Assembly (NCBI GenBank): GCA_003134555.1
Contig: PLBO01000130.1
Coordinates: 1-49,881 of the forward strand
Length of the DNA stretch: 49,881 nucleotides
DNA from: Actinomycetota bacterium
GTDB lineage: Bacteria > Actinomycetota > Acidimicrobiia > IMCC26256 > PALSA-610
Direction: 5' to 3'
How positions within the stretch are numbered: the first letter of the stretch is position 1; every line of letters begins with the position of its first letter. The position numbers and the translations under genes were made by a program. Positions 33,317 to 42,256 of the stretch are shown here, one piece after another. Under the pieces are notes generated by a model. That model worked only from the letters and a program-made list of their open reading frames with translations. It was not told where the DNA came from and searched no databases.

Positions 33317-33529
33317 TCAGTCCGCGCTCATACGCGAGAGAAGGGTCGTCGCCCGATCGAGCGATCGGCGCGCGGTTGCGAACGCCCGCTCGGTCGAGAA
33401 CAGCTCGCTCGCCACGGCCGAGTCGGGGGTCTGGCCGTAGCGCTCCGCGAGGGCGGTGATCCGCCGGCTCAGCTCGTCGACCTGCGCGGCGATGCTCGAC
33501 AGCACGGCGAGGTCGCTCGAGGCGTTCAT
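33317..33529 (-). CDS. Small helical protein of unknown function
   Basis: The 70-residue protein is predicted all-helical (LAVLSSIAAQVDELSRRITAL, ASELFSTERAFATARRSLDR), with heptad-like spacing that could form a coiled coil. It is convergent with nth, with 10 bases between stops, and divergent from hisD. No motif is recognised. Good third-position GC content and a unique ATG support it as a gene. Confidence 0.65.
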   Translation of the reverse strand: MNASSDLAVLSSIAAQVDELSRRITALAERYGQTPDSAVASELFSTERAFATARRSLDRATTLLSRMSAD

Positions 33530-33554
33530 CGCGGGCAGTGTGCCATACCCCAAA

Positions 33555-33582
33555 ACCGGTCGGCCCGAGAGGGCCGGCCGGT
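33555..33582. promoter_or_regulatory. Long hairpin with GAGA loop in the hisD promoter region
   Basis: ACCGGTCGGCCC and GGGCCGGCCGGT form a 12-bp stem with one G-T wobble around a GAGA tetraloop. It ends at the first base of TACGAT (33582-33587), the candidate -10 box lying 11 bases before the hisD ATG. The position suits an operator covering the -35 region. Read on the minus strand it is followed by TTTTG, so it could also terminate minus-strand transcripts. Confidence 0.5.
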
Positions 33583-33598
33583 ACGATGAGCCGCTCCC

Positions 33599-34885
33599 AT
33601 GCTCGATCGCATCGACGTCCGCGGCATTTCCGGCGACCTGCGCGCCGTGCTCGCGCGCCCGCAGGCCGCGGGGCCCGGCGTCAGCGCGGCGGTGGCCGGG
33701 ATCATCGCCGACGTCCGGGCCGGCGGCGAGGCTGCGGTGCGGGCGCTGACCGCCCGGCTCGACCTCGCGGACGTGCCCGAGCCGCGGGTCGACGGGGTCG
33801 AGATCGCAGCTGCGCTCGAGCGCACGTCGCCCGGATTGCGCGCGGCGCTCGAGCTCGCTCGTGACCAGATCGTCGCGTGGCACGAGGCGCAGCGGGAGCG
33901 CGAGCCGCACCATGAACGCCTGGGCATCGAGGTGACCGAGCTCGTGGTGCCCGTCGATCGTGCGGGCTGTTACGTCCCGGGCGGCCGGGCGCCCCTCGCC
34001 TCGTCGGTGTTGATGACCGCGATCCCGGCGCGCGTCGCGGGCGTTCCCGAGGTGGTGTTGTGTTCGCCGCCCGAGGCGTCGGGGCGGCCGCACGACGCGA
34101 TCCTCGCCGCGGCCGCGATCGCCGAGGTCGACGAGGTGTACGCGATCGGCGGCGCGCAGGCGGTCGCGGCCATGGCGTTCGGTGCGGGTGCGCTGCGCCC
34201 GGTCGACGTCATCGTCGGACCGGGCAATGCCTACGTGGTGGAAGCCAAGCGCCAGGTATTCGGAACGGTCGGGATCGACGGCCTCGCGGGCGCGTCCGAG
34301 GTGGCGATCGTCGCGGACGACACGGTCGATGCCGCGTGGGTCGCGGTCGATCTCCTCGCGCAGGCCGAGCACGGGCCGGGCGGCGCGGTCGCGTTGATCG
34401 TGTGGGACGAAGCCGTAGCCGAACGTGTCGAGCTCGCACTCGACACGCTGCTCGTCACCGCAACCCGACGCGACGAAGCGGTGTCGACATTGGATGCGGC
34501 CGGACGGGTGATCCTCGTCGACGACGCGGCGCGCGCCCTCGATGCCGCGAACGCGATCGCGCCCGAGCACCTCGAGCTGATGTGCGCTTCCGCCGACCTG
34601 CTGGTGCCACTCGTGAGGAACGCCGGGGCGGTCTTCGTCGGCGCGCACGCGCCCGCGGTCATCGGTGACTACGTCGCCGGGACCAATCACGTGCTGCCGA
34701 CGGGCGGCACCGCGCGGTTTGCGAGCGCGCTCCGCGTCGCCGACTTCCAAAAGCACATTCACGTCGTGCGGGCCGACGCGCCGGCGCTGGCGCGAGTCGG
34801 ACCCGCGGCCCGGTCGATTGCCGAGGCCGAGGGGTTGTGGGCGCACGCCGATGCAATCCGCATGCGCGAGGAACCGCAGTCGTGA
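33599..34885 (+). CDS. hisD: Histidinol dehydrogenase
   Basis: This 428-residue zinc enzyme carries out the last two oxidations of histidine synthesis, from histidinol to histidine. It shows AGCYVPGGRAPLASSVLMTAIPARVAG, YAIGGAQAVAAMAFGAG, the NAD/zinc region VDVIVGPGNAYVVEAKRQVFG, and DLLAQAEHGPGG with metal ligand Gln/His. The final APEHLELM and GTNHVLPTGGTARF complete it. It is the first gene of the his operon, and its stop overlaps the hisC start by GTGA. Confidence 0.97.
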   Translation: MLDRIDVRGISGDLRAVLARPQAAGPGVSAAVAGIIADVRAGGEAAVRALTARLDLADVPEPRVDGVEIAAALERTSPGLRAALELARDQIVAWHEAQREREPHHERLGIEVTELVVPVDRAGCYVPGGRAPLASSVLMTAIPARVAGVPEVVLCSPPEASGRPHDAILAAAAIAEVDEVYAIGGAQAVAAMAFGAGALRPVDVIVGPGNAYVVEAKRQVFGTVGIDGLAGASEVAIVADDTVDAAWVAVDLLAQAEHGPGGAVALIVWDEAVAERVELALDTLLVTATRRDEAVSTLDAAGRVILVDDAARALDAANAIAPEHLELMCASADLLVPLVRNAGAVFVGAHAPAVIGDYVAGTNHVLPTGGTARFASALRVADFQKHIHVVRADAPALARVGPAARSIAEAEGLWAHADAIRMREEPQS

Positions 34886-35970
34886 CCCGTACGCGACCAC
34901 TCCCGCGCGACGACCTCCGGGCGCTCGACGGCTATCACTCGCCTCAGGTCGAGGTCGACACGCGCCTCAACACCAACGAGAGTCCCTACGCACCGCCCGC
35001 CGCGTTCGTGGAACGCTGGCTCGATGCGTTGCGCACCGTCGAGTGGAACCGGTATCCGGATCGCGCCGCAACCGATCTGCGGACCTCGCTCGGTGCGTTT
35101 CTCGGCCAACCGGCCGGTCGGCTGCTATGCGCAAACGGCAGCAACGAGGTCTTGCAGACGCTGTTGCTCACCTACGGTGGCGCCGGCCGCCGGGCGTTGA
35201 TGTTCGAGCCGACGTACGCGTTGCACGCGCAGATCGCGCGCGGAACCGGCACCGATGTCGTGGCGGGTGAGCGCCGAGCCGACTACGCCATCGACCCCGA
35301 CGACGCGATCGAGACCATGGAGCGGACCCGGCCGTCGGTCGTGTTCGTCTGCAGTCCCAACAATCCCACGGGTACGGTCGAGTCGCGCGACACCGTCGAG
35401 CGGTTGGCGGATGCGGCGGCGAATCTCGGCACGTTGCTCGTCGTCGACGAGGCCTACGGCGAGTTCGCGCAGTGGAGCGCGTTGGAGCTCGTCTCGGAAG
35501 ACCTGCCGCTCGCGGTCGTGCGTACCTACTCCAAGGTGTGGTCGCTCGCGGGTGTCCGACTCGGCTTCGCGGTCGCGCCGACGTGGATGATCGCCCAGCT
35601 CGAGAAGGTGTTGCTCCCGTACAATCTCTCCGTTCCGACCCAGGTGGCCGGCGCGATCGCACTCGACTTCAGTTCGGAGATGGAGCAGCGGGTGGCCGGA
35701 CTCGTCGAGGAGCGGGGCCGGTTGTTCGCCACACTCGCCGCGACCGATGGCATCGAGGTCTGCCCGTCGGGCGCCAACTTCCTCATGTTCCGGGTCGGGG
35801 GCGACGCGCACGAGCTGTGGAAACGACTCCTGGCGCGCAACGTGCTCGTGCGCGACTTCTCGTCGTGGCCGCGGATCGAGGGGTGCCTACGGGTGACGGT
35901 CGGCACGCCCGAAGAGAACGATGCCTTCCTCGCCGCGCTCGACGAGACCCTTCCGGAGGTCGTGACATGA
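34882..35970 (+). CDS. hisC: Histidinol-phosphate aminotransferase
   Basis: This 362-residue PLP enzyme converts imidazole-acetol phosphate to histidinol phosphate. It shows LNTNESPYAPP, NGSNEVLQTLLLTYGG, FVCSPNNPTGTVESRDTVERL, VVDEAYGEF and the PLP lysine in RTYSKVWSLAGVRLGF. The C-terminal LVRDFSSWPRIEGCLRVTVGTPEENDAF contains the substrate Arg. GTG 34882 overlaps the hisD stop, and the stop overlaps hisB as ATGA; the longer open frame upstream is inside hisD. Confidence 0.96.
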   Translation: MTRTRPLPRDDLRALDGYHSPQVEVDTRLNTNESPYAPPAAFVERWLDALRTVEWNRYPDRAATDLRTSLGAFLGQPAGRLLCANGSNEVLQTLLLTYGGAGRRALMFEPTYALHAQIARGTGTDVVAGERRADYAIDPDDAIETMERTRPSVVFVCSPNNPTGTVESRDTVERLADAAANLGTLLVVDEAYGEFAQWSALELVSEDLPLAVVRTYSKVWSLAGVRLGFAVAPTWMIAQLEKVLLPYNLSVPTQVAGAIALDFSSEMEQRVAGLVEERGRLFATLAATDGIEVCPSGANFLMFRVGGDAHELWKRLLARNVLVRDFSSWPRIEGCLRVTVGTPEENDAFLAALDETLPEVVT

Positions 35971-36563
35971 CGAACCCGACGCGCCAGGCCGAGTTGCGAC
36001 GGGAGACGAAGGAGACGACCGTCGCGTTGTCGCTGACGATCGACGGCTCGGGCGCGACCAGCATCTCGACCGGTATCGCGTTCTTCGATCACATGCTCGA
36101 ACAGCTCGGCAAGCACGCCGGCTTCGACCTGCGGATCGAGGCGAAGGGCGATCTCGACGTCGACCTGCACCACACGGTCGAAGACGTCGGGATCGTGCTG
36201 GGCAACGCGCTGCGCGAGGCACTCGGCGACAAGCGGGGAGTGCGCCGGTTCGCGAACGCCGTGGTTCCGCTCGACGAGGCGCTCGTGCAGGTCGCGCTCG
36301 ACCTCTCGGGCCGGCCCTTCCTCGTGTACGCGGTCGACCCGATCTCCGAGTGGATCGGCACCTTCGATCCTCAGCTCGCCGAGGAATTCTGGAAGGGTTT
36401 CGTCGACGGCGCGCGCGTCACGTTGCACCTCCGCAGCATCACGGGCAAGAACGGCCATCACGTGATCGAAGCATCGTTCAAGGGTGTCGCCCGGGCGTTG
36501 CGCGACGCGGTGAAGGTCGAGGGCGACACCGTGCCGTCGACGAAGGGCACGTTGTCGTCATGA
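35967..36563 (+). CDS. hisB: Imidazoleglycerol-phosphate dehydratase
   Basis: This 198-residue manganese enzyme dehydrates imidazole glycerol phosphate. The His-rich motifs FFDHMLEQLGKHAGFDL, DLHHTVEDVGIVLG and GKNGHHVIEASFKGVARAL supply the metal ligands. It is monofunctional, lacking the histidinol phosphatase domain of enterobacterial HisB; no separate phosphatase is seen in the window. ATG 35967 overlaps hisC, and the stop overlaps hisH, both as ATGA. Confidence 0.97.
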   Translation: MTNPTRQAELRRETKETTVALSLTIDGSGATSISTGIAFFDHMLEQLGKHAGFDLRIEAKGDLDVDLHHTVEDVGIVLGNALREALGDKRGVRRFANAVVPLDEALVQVALDLSGRPFLVYAVDPISEWIGTFDPQLAEEFWKGFVDGARVTLHLRSITGKNGHHVIEASFKGVARALRDAVKVEGDTVPSTKGTLSS

Positions 36564-37192
36564 GCAGACCGCGTATCGCGGTCGTCGACTACGGGATCGG
36601 CAATCTGCGATCGGCGGAGAAGGCGCTGCAACACGTCGGCGCCGACGCCGGCCTGACCTCCGACGTGGGCGAGATCGAAACGGCCGACGCGGTCGTGCTG
36701 CCGGGTGTGGGTGCGTTCGGAGCCTGCATGCAGGCGCTGCGCGTGTCAGGTCTGGAAGCGGCGACGAAGTCGGCCGCGACCGACGGGCGGCCCTTCCTCG
36801 GCATCTGCATCGGCATGCAGATGTTGTTCGACGGCAGCGACGAAACGCCCAGCGTCGCGGGCCTGGGCGTGATACCCGGTCGGGTGACGCTGCTGCCGAA
36901 GACCGTGCGGCTCCCGCAGATGGGTTGGAACACACTCGACGTCACCACCGGCTCGCGGTTGGGCGTCCACCTCCCCGATCCGGCGTGGCTGTACTTCGTC
37001 CACTCCTACGCACCGGAGCCGGAGGACGACGGCGTCGTGTCCGCATGGTGCGACTACGGCCGGCGGTTCGCGGCGGCCGTCGAGATCGGCCCGCTCTGGG
37101 CGACGCAGTTCCACCCGGAGAAATCGGGAGATGTCGGGATGCACATGCTGCGCAACTTCGTCGAGGCGGTCGCGAGCCCGAGAGTCGGTTGA
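36560..37192 (+). CDS. hisH: Imidazole glycerol phosphate synthase, glutaminase subunit
   Basis: This 210-residue class I glutamine amidotransferase supplies ammonia to HisF. The start is [16 protein letters not shown], followed by the oxyanion segment [11 protein letters not shown] and nucleophile Cys in [12 protein letters not shown]. The His-Glu pair is in [10 protein letters not shown]. The stop shares one base with the hisA ATG (TGATG), and the start overlaps hisB. It should form a complex with the hisF product encoded two genes on. Confidence 0.96.
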   Translation: MSRPRIAVVDYGIGNLRSAEKALQHVGADAGLTSDVGEIETADAVVLPGVGAFGACMQALRVSGLEAATKSAATDGRPFLGICIGMQMLFDGSDETPSVAGLGVIPGRVTLLPKTVRLPQMGWNTLDVTTGSRLGVHLPDPAWLYFVHSYAPEPEDDGVVSAWCDYGRRFAAAVEIGPLWATQFHPEKSGDVGMHMLRNFVEAVASPRVG

Positions 37193-37929
37193 TGGACCTC
37201 TATCCCGCCATCGACCTGCGGTCCGGCAAGGTCGTCCGCCTGGCCCGCGGCGACTACGACGAGCAAACCGTCTACGACGACGACCCGGTCGCGGTCGCGC
37301 GCCGCTTCGACGCGGCCGACGCGCGCTGGATCCATGTTGTCGACCTCGACGCGGCACGCGACGGCGGCAACCCGAATCTCTCGGTGATCGAAGCGATCTG
37401 CGCGAACGTGCGCGCGAAGGTGCAGACAGGCGGCGGCGTCCGCACCATCGACGACGCCGGCGAGCGCTTCGCGGCCGGCGTTGCGCGTGTGGTCGTCGGC
37501 AGTGCGGCGGTCGAGCATCCCGAGATGGTCGGCGAGTTGAGCACGCTCCACCCCGGTCAGGTCGCGGTCGGGCTCGACGCCCGGGGTCGCGACGTCGCGA
37601 TCCACGGCTGGACCGATGCGACCGGTCTCGACCTCGTTGGCCTCGCCCGCCGCTTCGACGAGCCCGGCATCGGTGCGCTGATCGTCACCGACATCACGCG
37701 CGACGGAATGCTCTCCGGGCCCGCTCTCGACCAGCTCGAGGCCGTGGTCGCCGCCGTCGCGGTACCAGTGATCGCGAGCGGGGGCGTCGCGACGGCCGAC
37801 GACCTGCGGGCACTGGCCGCCTTCGAGGTCGCAGGGAAGCGCCTGGCCGGGGCGATCGTGGGTCGGGCCATCTACGAGAGCCGGTTCACGGTGGAGGAGG
37901 GGATCGCCGCGTGCTCGCCGTCCGCGTGA
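37192..37929 (+). CDS. hisA: ProFAR isomerase, apparently monofunctional HisA
   Basis: This 245-residue TIM barrel isomerises ProFAR to PRFAR. It shows [73 protein letters not shown] and [14 protein letters not shown], with the paired catalytic Asp at the starts of strands 1 and 5. Actinobacteria often use one enzyme, PriA, for HisA and TrpF reactions. This sequence keeps the HisA-type GDYDEQTVY loop and the window has a separate trpF, so a dual role is not needed. Confidence 0.93.
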   Translation: MDLYPAIDLRSGKVVRLARGDYDEQTVYDDDPVAVARRFDAADARWIHVVDLDAARDGGNPNLSVIEAICANVRAKVQTGGGVRTIDDAGERFAAGVARVVVGSAAVEHPEMVGELSTLHPGQVAVGLDARGRDVAIHGWTDATGLDLVGLARRFDEPGIGALIVTDITRDGMLSGPALDQLEAVVAAVAVPVIASGGVATADDLRALAAFEVAGKRLAGAIVGRAIYESRFTVEEGIAACSPSA

Positions 37930-38669
37930 TCCCGTGCCTCGACGTCGACGCCGGTCGCGTCGTCAAGGGCGTCAACTTCGTCGGCATTCGGGACGCCGGA
38001 GATCCCGTCGAGCTCGCGGCGCGTTACGACGCGGAGGGCGCCGACGAGCTCGTGTTCCTCGACATCACCGCGTCGAGCGACGCGCGCGACACGATGGTGC
38101 ACGTCGTCGAGCAGGTAGCGGATCAGGTGTTCATTCCGTTCACGGTCGGCGGGGGAGTCCGCAGCGTCGAGGACGCGCGTCGCCTCCTGCGCGCAGGTGC
38201 CGACAAGGTCTCGTTCAACACCGCGGCAGTCAACGATCCCGATCTCGTGCGCGCCGGTGCGGACGAGTACGGGGCGCAATGCATTGTGGTGGCGATCGAC
38301 GCCCGGCGCCGGACCGACGGCGGGTGGGAGGTCGTGACCCACGGCGGCCGCACACCGACGGGGCTCGACGCCCTCGCCTGGGCCGAACGGGTGTGCTCGC
38401 TCGGCGCGGGCGAGATCCTGCTCACGTCGATGGACCGTGACGGCACGAAGGCCGGCTACGACATCGCGCTGCTGCAGGCGATGAGCGGTGCGGTCGACGT
38501 CCCGATCATCGCGAGCGGCGGGGTCGGAACCCTCGAGCACCTCTACGAGGGGGCGGCTGCAGGCGGGGCCGGCGCCGTGCTGGCCGCCTCCATCTTCCAC
38601 TTCGGGCAGCACACCGTCCGCGAGGCGAAGGCATATCTGGCCGGGCGCGGGGTGGTGATCCGGCCCTGA
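37911..38669 (+). CDS. hisF: Imidazole glycerol phosphate synthase, cyclase subunit
   Basis: This 252-residue TIM barrel uses HisH-derived ammonia to convert PRFAR to imidazole glycerol phosphate and AICAR. Landmarks are [18 protein letters not shown] with catalytic Asp, [36 protein letters not shown] with the second Asp, [15 protein letters not shown] and [14 protein letters not shown] 37911 lies within the last 19 bases of hisA and follows GGAGGAGGGG. The operon ends here; the next gene has its own leader. Confidence 0.96.
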   Translation: MLAVRVIPCLDVDAGRVVKGVNFVGIRDAGDPVELAARYDAEGADELVFLDITASSDARDTMVHVVEQVADQVFIPFTVGGGVRSVEDARRLLRAGADKVSFNTAAVNDPDLVRAGADEYGAQCIVVAIDARRRTDGGWEVVTHGGRTPTGLDALAWAERVCSLGAGEILLTSMDRDGTKAGYDIALLQAMSGAVDVPIIASGGVGTLEHLYEGAAAGGAGAVLAASIFHFGQHTVREAKAYLAGRGVVIRP

Positions 38670-38823
38670 GCGGCACCGTTTCCCGGTCGAGGCGCCGTCA
38701 TATGACCGTCAATCGCAGGTGACGCAATGGTGACGCCGGGTAGTTCCGCGCGATGTCGGGGTGGAGTACCGTCTGGCTACCAAGTGCTCGGGCTCGGGCC
38801 CGGCACGTGCGTAGGAGGTGCCC

Positions 38824-39078
38824 ATGGCCGAACCTCACTACCTTTCGGGCGAAACGTTGCTCCCGGGAACCGTCGGCGCAGTCGACGACCACTTCTTCCG
38901 CCGATATCGAACTTTGCTCGATGCCGAAGACGCCGCGTTCGACGAGCTCGAGCACGCGTACGAGGACGGCGATCGTGCCTCGTACGAGTCGGATCTCGCG
39001 ATGTGGCACACCGCGATCGAACGACGTTCGAGTTTTCTCGCGACGCACGGCCTGTCGGCCGGCGCGTTGAACGTCTAG
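38824..39078 (+). CDS. Small conserved-looking acidic protein
   Basis: The 84-residue protein is helical and acidic (MAEPHYLSGETLLPGTVGAV, YRTLLDAEDAAFDELEHAY, SYESDLAMWHTAIERRSSFL). No family is recognised. TAGGAGGT lies 6 bases before ATG 38824, the strongest Shine-Dalgarno sequence in this part of the window. A leader of up to 154 bases after hisF contains TACCGT near 38768, a possible promoter. Strong translation signals suggest an abundant protein. Confidence 0.7.
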   Translation: MAEPHYLSGETLLPGTVGAVDDHFFRRYRTLLDAEDAAFDELEHAYEDGDRASYESDLAMWHTAIERRSSFLATHGLSAGALNV

Positions 39079-39105
39079 CCGTCGCGTTTTCCCGCGTCCC
39101 GTCCG

Positions 39106-39726
39106 TCAGGGCGACGCGGACAACCCGTCGACGAAGTCGCCGACGAGCGTGACCACGCGCTCGGTTCGCCCCACGAAGAAGTGGCTCGCGCCGGGGACCG
39201 TCTCGATTCGCGTCGAAGTCCACGCGCTCGTCTCCGCTTCGATCTCGGCGGGTGCGCGGAACTCGTCGTTCGCCGCGAGCACGAGCAGCTTCGGGCGCGG
39301 GTCGTCGCCCACCGCGGCGTAGGCGCGCTCCGGACGGAAACGCAGCGGGGGCGCGATCCCGACCCAGCCCGTGATGCGCGGGTCGTCGATCGCCAGCGCG
39401 ATGTCGGCGCCGAACGACCAGCCGATCAACGCGAGCGGGCCGGCGACCGCGGCTTCCACCGCGGCATCGAGCGCGGCCGCGACGTCGAGCGGCTCGTCCC
39501 GGCCTTCGGTATACGACCCGTCGCTGCCCTCGACGCCCCGAAAGTTGAATCGCAGACAGCCGACGGCGCGTTTGGGGAGCGCCTCGAACAGCGCGGAGAT
39601 GACGATGCTGCGCATCGTGCCGCCGTACTTCGGGTGCGGATGGCACAGCACCGCGGTCGCGAGGGCATCGGCAGGCCTTGCCCATTCCGCTTCCAGGCTC
39701 AGCCCGTCGGCGGTCTGCAACCTCAC
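39106..39726 (-). CDS. Alpha/beta hydrolase (dienelactone hydrolase-like)
   Basis: The 206-residue protein has the small alpha/beta-hydrolase plan. It shows AVLCHPHPKYGGTMRSIVISAL with an HPHP oxyanion segment, LRFNFRGVEGSDGSYTEG, the nucleophile elbow GWSFGAD, ANDEFRAP with the acid residue and GASHFFVG with the catalytic His. These features match the family of small predicted hydrolases without known substrate. The GTG at 39726 overlaps the ptrB stop (GTGA), so the two are translationally coupled. Confidence 0.87.
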   Translation of the reverse strand: MRLQTADGLSLEAEWARPADALATAVLCHPHPKYGGTMRSIVISALFEALPKRAVGCLRFNFRGVEGSDGSYTEGRDEPLDVAAALDAAVEAAVAGPLALIGWSFGADIALAIDDPRITGWVGIAPPLRFRPERAYAAVGDDPRPKLLVLAANDEFRAPAEIEAETSAWTSTRIETVPGASHFFVGRTERVVTLVGDFVDGLSASP

Positions 39727-41816
39727 TCGGTCGCGCCCACCGCGTCGCACAGGAAGGCGAGCACGATGGCTTCGTCCCGCCACGCGTCGTACCGGCCCGA
39801 CGGGCCGCCGTGACCCGCGCCCATCTCCGTGCGCAGGTAGATCGGCCGGCCCGAAGTCGACAAGCCGCGCAGCTTTGCGACCCACTTCGCGGGCTCCCAG
39901 TACTGGACGCGCGGATCGTTCAGGCCCGTGGTCACGAGCAACGCGGGGTAGTCGACAGCACGCACGTTGTCGTACGGCGAATACGCCTTCATGCGCGCGT
40001 ACGCCCTGGGCTCGCGGGGGTCGCCCCACTCCTCCCACTCGGTGACGGTCAGCGGCAGCGACGGATCGAGCATCGTCGTGACGACGTCGACGAACGGCAC
40101 CTCGGCGACGATCGCCGCGAAGAGGTCGGGCCGGAGATTGGCGACCGCGCCCATGAGCAGACCGCCTGCACTCCCACCGCGTGCCGCGAGCCGCGCGGCC
40201 GAGGTGTACCGCTTGGCGATCAGGTGCTCCGCGCACGCGACGAAGTCGGTGAACGTGTTGGCCTTGTGCTCGAGCCGGCCGTTCTCGTACCAGGCTCGGC
40301 CCATCTCGCCGCCGCCGCGCACGTGCGCGATCGCGAAGACGAACCCGCGGTCGAGGAGCGACAGGCGCGACGCGCGAAACGACGGGTCGGTGGAGATCTC
40401 GTACGAGCCATAGCCGTAGAGCAGCGCGGGCGCGGAGCCGTCGATCGGAGCGTCGCGCCGGTGTACGAGCGAGATGGGTATCTGCACACCGTCGGCCGCG
40501 GGTGCCCACAGGCGGGCCGACACGTACTCCGACGGGTCGTAGCCGCCCAGCACCGGCTGGGTCTTGACGATCTCCGCCCGGCGGGAGTTCATGTCGTAGT
40601 CGACGTCGGTCACGGGCGCGACGAGCGAGGTGTAGCCGTAGCGGACAGTGCTTCTCTCGAATTCGGGATTCGGACCGACCCAGACGCTATAGACCGGATC
40701 CGACATCTCGATCTCGTGGATCGCGCCGCTGTCGACGTGCAGGACGCGTAGCCGTTCCAGCCCGTTCGCACGTTCGCTCAGCACGAGGTGGTCGACGAAC
40801 GCGCTCACCGCGTCGATCTTGACGTCGTCGCGGTGAGGAACGAGGGGTGTCCAGTTGCGGCGCGCCGGATCTGCGGCGGGAGCGGCGACCAGCTCGAAGT
40901 TCCGAGCGCTTCCGCCTTGATTCGTGACGATCAGGAAACGGTCGCCCGCCGTCTCGCTCCCGTGGTGCTCGACGGCGTACTCGTGGCCGTGTTCGCGCGG
41001 GGCGATGACCCGCGGTTCCGTCTGCGGCGCTTGTGTGGGCACGAACCAGACTTCTGAGGTGAGCTTCGACGACGCGTCGATGAGCACGAAGCGACCACTG
41101 CGGGTGCGTTCGACTCCGACGTAGAAGCGCTCGTCGTCCTCGCGTAACACCAGCGCGTCGTCGGATGCAGGAGTGCCGAGCGTGTGGCGCCAGACCTCGT
41201 GCGGACGCATGGCGTCGTCGGGGCGGACGTAGAAGCAGGTGCGCGCGTCGTCGGCCCAGGCCAGGCCGTAGGTGACGTCCTCGACGACATCGTCGAGGTC
41301 GGCGCCGGTCGCGAGATCGCGAAATCGCAACGTGTACCGCTCGCCGCCGTTGAAGTCGACGGAGTACGCGAGCACCGCGTGATCGGGCGTGACCTCGAAG
41401 CCGCCGAGCGCGAAGTAGTCGTGGCCCTCGGCGAGAAGATTCTCGTCGAGCACGACGTGCGCCGCGTCGGTCCCGGTACCGCGCGGCCGGCGACAATGGA
41501 CTGCGTACTGCGAGCCTTCGTGTGTTCGCGACGTGTACTCCCACGCGCCGTCGGCGACCGGCGCCGACTCGTCGGTCTCCTGGACGCGGGCCTTGATCTC
41601 GTCGAAGATGCGATCACGCAGGGGAAGCAGCGGCGCAAGCATGGCGTCGGCGTACGCGTTCTCGGCCTCGAGGTACGCGATGACGTCGGGGTCGTCCCGG
41701 TTGCGGAGCCAGTACCAGTCGTCACCGCGCTCGTCGCCGTGCGCCTTCAGTACGTGAGGGACGCGGCGGGGCCGCGGAGGTGTCGCGCGAGCAGCAGGCG
41801 ATTCGGGTCCGGGCAT
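39723..41816 (-). CDS. ptrB: Oligopeptidase B (S9A serine peptidase)
   Basis: This 697-residue enzyme cleaves short peptides after basic residues. An N-terminal region RGDDWYWLRNRDDPDVIAYL leads to a beta-propeller and then the catalytic domain. That domain has PALLYGYGSYE, FAIAHVRGGGEMGRAWYENG and the nucleophile Ser near residue 549 in RGGSAGGLLMGAV. Asp lies in TTGLNDPRV, and His is in the GAGHGGPSGR loop. TAGGCT ends 9 bases before the ATG, suggesting a near-leaderless start. It is divergent from hisI. Confidence 0.95.
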   Translation of the reverse strand: MPGPESPAARATPPRPRRVPHVLKAHGDERGDDWYWLRNRDDPDVIAYLEAENAYADAMLAPLLPLRDRIFDEIKARVQETDESAPVADGAWEYTSRTHEGSQYAVHCRRPRGTGTDAAHVVLDENLLAEGHDYFALGGFEVTPDHAVLAYSVDFNGGERYTLRFRDLATGADLDDVVEDVTYGLAWADDARTCFYVRPDDAMRPHEVWRHTLGTPASDDALVLREDDERFYVGVERTRSGRFVLIDASSKLTSEVWFVPTQAPQTEPRVIAPREHGHEYAVEHHGSETAGDRFLIVTNQGGSARNFELVAAPAADPARRNWTPLVPHRDDVKIDAVSAFVDHLVLSERANGLERLRVLHVDSGAIHEIEMSDPVYSVWVGPNPEFERSTVRYGYTSLVAPVTDVDYDMNSRRAEIVKTQPVLGGYDPSEYVSARLWAPAADGVQIPISLVHRRDAPIDGSAPALLYGYGSYEISTDPSFRASRLSLLDRGFVFAIAHVRGGGEMGRAWYENGRLEHKANTFTDFVACAEHLIAKRYTSAARLAARGGSAGGLLMGAVANLRPDLFAAIVAEVPFVDVVTTMLDPSLPLTVTEWEEWGDPREPRAYARMKAYSPYDNVRAVDYPALLVTTGLNDPRVQYWEPAKWVAKLRGLSTSGRPIYLRTEMGAGHGGPSGRYDAWRDEAIVLAFLCDAVGATE

Positions 41817-41825
41817 CGGCGCGGG

Positions 41826-41866
41826 AGCCTAAACGGAGCCGGCCGCGCGAGCGCGACCGCTACGAT
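41826..41866. promoter_or_regulatory. Divergent -10 boxes for ptrB and hisI-trpE-ygfZ
   Basis: Minus-strand TAGGCT (41831-41826) lies 9 bases from ATG 41816. Plus-strand TACGAT (41861-41866) lies 9 bases from ATG 41876. The gap is only 59 bases, with no Shine-Dalgarno sequence and no space for an attenuator in front of hisI. Confidence 0.5.
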
Positions 41867-41875
41867 TTCGACCTC

Positions 41876-42256
41876 ATGCCGCCCGTGACGACGCCGATCC
41901 CGTTCACGGCGGAGGAGCTCGACGCAGTCGCCTTCGACGCGGACGGGCTCGTGCCCGCCATCGTCCAGGAGCAGGGCACCAACCAGGTACTGATGTTCGC
42001 CTGGATGAACCGCGGCGCGCTGGAGCGCACGCTCGAGACCGGGCGCACATGGTTCTGGAGCCGGAGCCGCCGGGAATTCTGGTGCAAGGGCGAGACCTCG
42101 GGCGATCGGCAGTACGTCCGCGCCGGTTACTACGACTGCGACATGGACGTGTTGTTGTTCGTCGTCGAGCAGGAGGGGCGCGGCGCCTGCCATACCGGCG
42201 AGCACAGTTGCTTCTTTCGGGCCTTCGGCGGTGGCGCCGCACCCGGGCCCTTGTGA
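41876..42256 (+). CDS. hisI: Phosphoribosyl-AMP cyclohydrolase, monofunctional
   Basis: This 126-residue enzyme performs the third step of histidine synthesis. It shows VPAIVQEQGTNQVLMFAWMN, TWFWSRSRREFWCKGETSG and the metal Cys/His cluster YYDCDMDVLLF followed by GACHTGEHSCFFR. There is no HisE domain. It lies apart from the main his operon and begins a coupled set with trpE and ygfZ. Its stop overlaps the trpE GTG. Confidence 0.96.
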   Translation: MPPVTTPIPFTAEELDAVAFDADGLVPAIVQEQGTNQVLMFAWMNRGALERTLETGRTWFWSRSRREFWCKGETSGDRQYVRAGYYDCDMDVLLFVVEQEGRGACHTGEHSCFFRAFGGGAAPGPL

